Origin: CATOSP01 sp965216155
GTDB lineage: Bacteria; Chloroflexota; Dehalococcoidia; Lucifugimonadales; UBA3495
Length of the DNA stretch: 64,000 nucleotides
Assembly: GCA_965216155.1 (NCBI GenBank)
Contig: CBDCFD010000005.1
Span: forward strand, 186,001-250,000
Direction: 5' to 3'
In this document: positions 61,487-64,000 of the stretch, one piece after another
How positions within the stretch are numbered: the first letter of the stretch is position 1
Layout: each line of letters begins with the position of its first letter
Translations under genes and position numbers: made by a program
Notes under the pieces: model-generated
Seen by the model: the letters and a program-made list of their open reading frames with translations, nothing else
Database searches by the model: none
What the model was told of the DNA's origin: nothing

Positions 61487-61723
61487 ATGGCTAGGGTTTC
61501 CTCTCGTGGGTCCCGTTCCGCGGCCTCCAGGGTTACCGGCAGGGTAAATCCCGTCGGGTTCCTGCAGGAGACAGTGTCCGAGCTTGGCAAGGCGGTTTGG
61601 CCCAGCCGGGAGGAGACGGCCAGATTGACCATGGTGGTCATCGCATTGTCTGTTGTCGCCGCCCTTTTCCTGGGGGGGCTGGACCAGTTCTTCAGCCAAA
61701 CTTTCAGCCGGTTCGTCCTCTGA
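61487..61723 (+). CDS. secE: Preprotein translocase subunit SecE
   Basis: 78 residues from ATG at 61487. A basic N-terminus, then FLQETVSELGKAVWPSREET, the conserved amphipathic helix, and one membrane segment (MVVIALSVVAALFLGGLDQF). It stabilises SecY in the translocon. Confidence 0.95.
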   Translation: MARVSSRGSRSAASRVTGRVNPVGFLQETVSELGKAVWPSREETARLTMVVIALSVVAALFLGGLDQFFSQTFSRFVL

Positions 61724-61792
61724 CGTTTCGACTGCCGTCGGCTTGATCTCAGCCCGTGACGACGGGCATGCTGTCGTTTGGGTAGGACAACT

Positions 61793-62368
61793 ATGACTAT
61801 TGATGGACAGGTACAGATCGAAGAAGAATCCCCCCGGTGGTATATCGTGCATACCTACTCGGGGCAGGAAGACCTGGTCAAGCGGAACCTGGACCTGCGG
61901 ATACAGAGCCTGGACATGCAGGACCGCATTTTCGAGGTCCTCGTTCCCACCGAAGACGAGGTGATATTCAAGGACGGTAAGCGCCGGTCGGAGAAGCGCA
62001 AGCTTTTTCCCGGCTATATCCTCGTACAGATGTCTATGGATGACGAAAGCTGGTACGCCGTACGCAACACCCCTGGCGTCACCGGGTTTGTATCCAGCGA
62101 GGATGAGTCCGACAAACGCCCCAAGCCGGTCCCACTGGAGGATAAGCAGATAGATGACATCCTCCGGCAGGTGGAAGCCGGACCCACCCGCATCAAGATC
62201 GGTCTCGCCCAGGGTGAGACGGTCCGGATTACCGAAGGGCCATTCGTGGATTTCATCGGCGCGGTCAGCGATGTTGATGAAGCCAAAGGGAAGGTCCGCG
62301 TGTTGGTCTCCTTTTTTGGTAGGGAGACTCCTGTAGAATTGGACTTCTTGCAAGTGGAAAGGATCTAG
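61793..62368 (+). CDS. nusG: Transcription termination/antitermination protein NusG
   Basis: 191 residues from ATG at 61793; a TTG five codons upstream is possible. The NGN domain has RWYIVHTYSGQEDLVKRNL and FPGYILVQM. The C-terminal KOW domain has GETVRITEGPFVDFIGAV and VSFFGRETPVELDF. It couples RNA polymerase with Rho or ribosomes. Confidence 0.97.
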   Translation: MTIDGQVQIEEESPRWYIVHTYSGQEDLVKRNLDLRIQSLDMQDRIFEVLVPTEDEVIFKDGKRRSEKRKLFPGYILVQMSMDDESWYAVRNTPGVTGFVSSEDESDKRPKPVPLEDKQIDDILRQVEAGPTRIKIGLAQGETVRITEGPFVDFIGAVSDVDEAKGKVRVLVSFFGRETPVELDFLQVERI

Positions 62369-62377
62369 GGAGCCGCA

Positions 62378-62806
62378 TTGGCAAAAAAATTAAGAGCAAT
62401 CATCAAGTTGCAACTGAACGCCGGTAAGGCTACCCCCGCGCCCCCCGTCGGGCCCGCATTGGGTGCCCACGGGGTTAACATAATGGGCTTCGTCAAAGAG
62501 TACAACGCCCGTACCGCGGACCAGGCCGGCACCATCATCCCGGTGCATATCTCCGTATTCGAGGATAGGTCCTTTACCTTTGTTACCCGCACTCCTCCCG
62601 CGTCGGAACTTCTCCGGAAGGCGGCCTCCGTTGACAAGGGAGCATCGGACCCTGGACAAGGCAGGGTGGGAAGCGTAGACCGTGACTCCTTGCGAGAGAT
62701 AGCGCAACTGAAATTAGTCGACCTTAACGCCTCTTCTGTGGAACAGGCGATGAATATCATCGAGGGTACCGCCCGGAGTATGGGCATCGAAGTCGTTGGA
62801 GATTAA
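62378..62806 (+). CDS. rplK: 50S ribosomal protein L11
   Basis: 142 residues from TTG at 62378. IKLQLNAGKATPAPPVGPALG is the signature N-terminal region that binds the GTPase centre. KGASDPGQGRVGSVDRDSL and the GTARSMGIEV end complete it. Confidence 0.97.
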   Translation: MAKKLRAIIKLQLNAGKATPAPPVGPALGAHGVNIMGFVKEYNARTADQAGTIIPVHISVFEDRSFTFVTRTPPASELLRKAASVDKGASDPGQGRVGSVDRDSLREIAQLKLVDLNASSVEQAMNIIEGTARSMGIEVVGD

Positions 62807-62808
62807 AC

Positions 62809-63525
62809 GTGGTTAAACACAGCAAGCGCTACGCCGCAGTTGCGGAGAAGGTGGACCCGGAGGCTCTGTACCAGCCCGATGACGCCATCAACCTGGTCAA
62901 GGAGCTTTCCACAGCCAAGTTTGACGAAACCGTGGAGATTCACCTCCGCACCGGCGCGGACCCGCGTCATGCCGACCAGATGGTCCGGGGCGTGGCAGGT
63001 CTGCCGCACGGACTGGGTAAGACCGTCCGGGTGCTGGTGTTTGCGGACAGCGAAGCCGCGGAGATCGCCCGGGAGGCTGGTGCGGATTTCGCTGGCGAGG
63101 ATGAGCTGATAGCACAGGTGGAAGGTGGTTGGGCCGAATTCGACGTCGGCTTGGCGGTGCCCCAGGTCATGCCCAAGATTGGCCGCTTGGGACGGGTGCT
63201 GGGCCGCCGGGGCCTGATGCCGAACCCCCGCTCCGGCACCATGGTGCAACCCCAGGACCTTCCGAGGGCGATTCGCGAAGCCAAGGCAGGCAGGTTGGAG
63301 TACAGGACCGACCGCACCGCCATCATCCACTGCCCCATCGGCAAGGTCAGCTTCGAGACTCCGCAGTTGATCGACAATCTGGCAGCGCTGATGGACTGCA
63401 TCATGAGAGACAAACCCGCCGCAGTAAAGGGGGCATTTCTTCGATCGGCTTACATGACGTCGTCCATGGGACCCAGTGTACCGGTCGACCTGGCCACCTT
63501 GCAGACATTGGCGCCCCCGGAATAG
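62809..63525 (+). CDS. rplA: 50S ribosomal protein L1
   Basis: 238 residues from GTG at 62809, two bases after the rplK stop. AKFDETVEIHLRTGADPRHAD, GLPHGLGKTVRVLVF and GRLGRVLGRRGLMPNPRSGT are typical. L1 also represses its own operon in many bacteria. Confidence 0.97.
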   Translation: MVKHSKRYAAVAEKVDPEALYQPDDAINLVKELSTAKFDETVEIHLRTGADPRHADQMVRGVAGLPHGLGKTVRVLVFADSEAAEIAREAGADFAGEDELIAQVEGGWAEFDVGLAVPQVMPKIGRLGRVLGRRGLMPNPRSGTMVQPQDLPRAIREAKAGRLEYRTDRTAIIHCPIGKVSFETPQLIDNLAALMDCIMRDKPAAVKGAFLRSAYMTSSMGPSVPVDLATLQTLAPPE

Positions 63526-63539
63526 ATTACCAGCGGTTT

Positions 63540-63691
63540 TCTGATATACTGAATAACAACATAACGCCGAAGACAGCGGGTACCCGGTAACGGGGATTAA
63601 GGGGTTTCAGACCGCCCGCCTAGGCGCGACCGTAGCTGAGAGAGTTCTCGCAACGTTCTCGCGTCTCATATTTGGCGCGAGAATATTTTTT
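63540..63691 (+). promoter_or_regulatory. L10-leader-type regulatory RNA with intrinsic terminator
   Basis: The untranslated stretch between rplA and rplJ contains GCCGAAGACAGCGGGTACC, resembling the conserved part of L10 leaders bound by L10(L12)4. Downstream TTCTCGCG (63656-63663) pairs with CGCGAGAA (63676-63683), followed by TATTTTTT, an intrinsic terminator just before the rplJ start. An antiterminator may form with GAGAGTTCTCGCAACG upstream. A -10-like TATACT lies at ~63,544-63,549. Confidence 0.8.
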
Positions 63692-63702
63692 GGGGGATAC
63701 AA

Positions 63703-64000
63703 TTGCCCACTCAAGCAAAAATGGACCGGGTGAACGAGCTCAAGGAAAAGCTGGAGCGGTGTTCCATTCTAGTGTCCACAGATTACTCGGGTCTTCCGGT
63801 GAACGAGGTCACCGAGCTCCGCAGGCAGATGCGAGGGGCTTCGATTGATTTCACCGTGGTCAAGAACAGCTTGATGAAGCTGGCCTGCGACGCGGCTGAT
63901 CGCCCTTCCGGGAAGGACATCGTCGGGGGTCCCACTGCCGTCGCCTTTGGGTACGAGCAGCCGGAAGTTGTGGCGAAGGCAATAACGGACTACATTCGCA
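63703..64000 (+). CDS. rplJ: 50S ribosomal protein L10, partial at window edge
   Basis: TTG at 63703 behind GGGGG; 99 codons to the edge. VNELKEKLERCSILVSTDYS, GLPVNEVTELRRQMRG and FTVVKNSLMKLACDAA are the L10 N-terminal domain, which binds 23S rRNA; the L7/L12-binding helix is beyond the window. Confidence 0.96.
   Translation, partial: MPTQAKMDRVNELKEKLERCSILVSTDYSGLPVNEVTELRRQMRGASIDFTVVKNSLMKLACDAADRPSGKDIVGGPTAVAFGYEQPEVVAKAITDYIR

Overview
The window reads as part of a GC-rich bacterial chromosome, most likely a Chloroflexota lineage near Dehalococcoidia/SAR202. That assignment is an inference. It rests on the gene mix: flavin-dependent and cofactor-bound catabolic enzymes (LLM oxidoreductase, extradiol dioxygenase, VOC, MaoC, cyclase, SDRs), two split sulfopyruvate-decarboxylase-like pairs, ETF, a siroheme-based haem route, and the order tRNA-Thr/Tyr/Thr-tuf-rpmG-secE-nusG-rplK-rplA-rplJ. 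No 16S gene is present to confirm it.

Region by region. 1-8,031 (minus strand): a tetrapyrrole operon in the order regulator, fused AhbA/AhbB siroheme decarboxylase, precorrin-2 dehydrogenase, hemC, cobA-hemD fusion, hemB, then a nuclease-like gene overlapped by a RelE-family toxin. Between hemC and cobA-hemD sit a truncated DNA methyltransferase and a frameshifted MNT-HEPN gene; the latter carries a copy of the cobA leader and first codons. 8,032-12,201: a poorer, more AT-rich stretch with a broken DDE insertion sequence, a HARE-HTH-like orphan and a tRNA(Sec)-like remnant. 12,202-31,618: metabolic and housekeeping genes (two TPP enzyme pairs, asnS, gatCA, SDR/VOC/MaoC/PHP cluster, rnpB, zinc-ribbon coiled-coil protein, sbcD, Rieske, nitroreductase, bfd-bfr). 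32,161-38,990: P1 peptidase, DUF2520, panB, panC, zinc-ribbon/ADP-ribosylglycohydrolase, etfBA.

39,000-53,100 is the accessory zone. It holds an ISAs1-like remnant and a dipeptide-type ABC transporter whose binding-protein signal peptide is split by an IS701-type element, leaving an exact CTAG duplication. Further on are small membrane proteins, three malformed tRNA-like sequences, a three-gene membrane/DUF6414-like cassette, dispersed repeats, htpX and an IS630-type element placed exactly at the htpX stop codon. Both transposase genes carry copies of the same 24-bp palindromic micro-element; this is the most unusual signal in the window. 53,178-59,382 returns to membrane and catabolic genes. 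59,606-64,000 is the strongly promoted tRNA-tuf-ribosomal protein operon, with an L10-leader-type attenuator before rplJ.

Frameshifts are common in accessory genes (MNT-HEPN, three transposases, binding protein, ADP-ribosylglycohydrolase, DUF6414-like protein, two small hypotheticals), while core genes are intact. Decay of selfish and accessory DNA explains this best, but unpolished single-base indels cannot be excluded from sequence alone.
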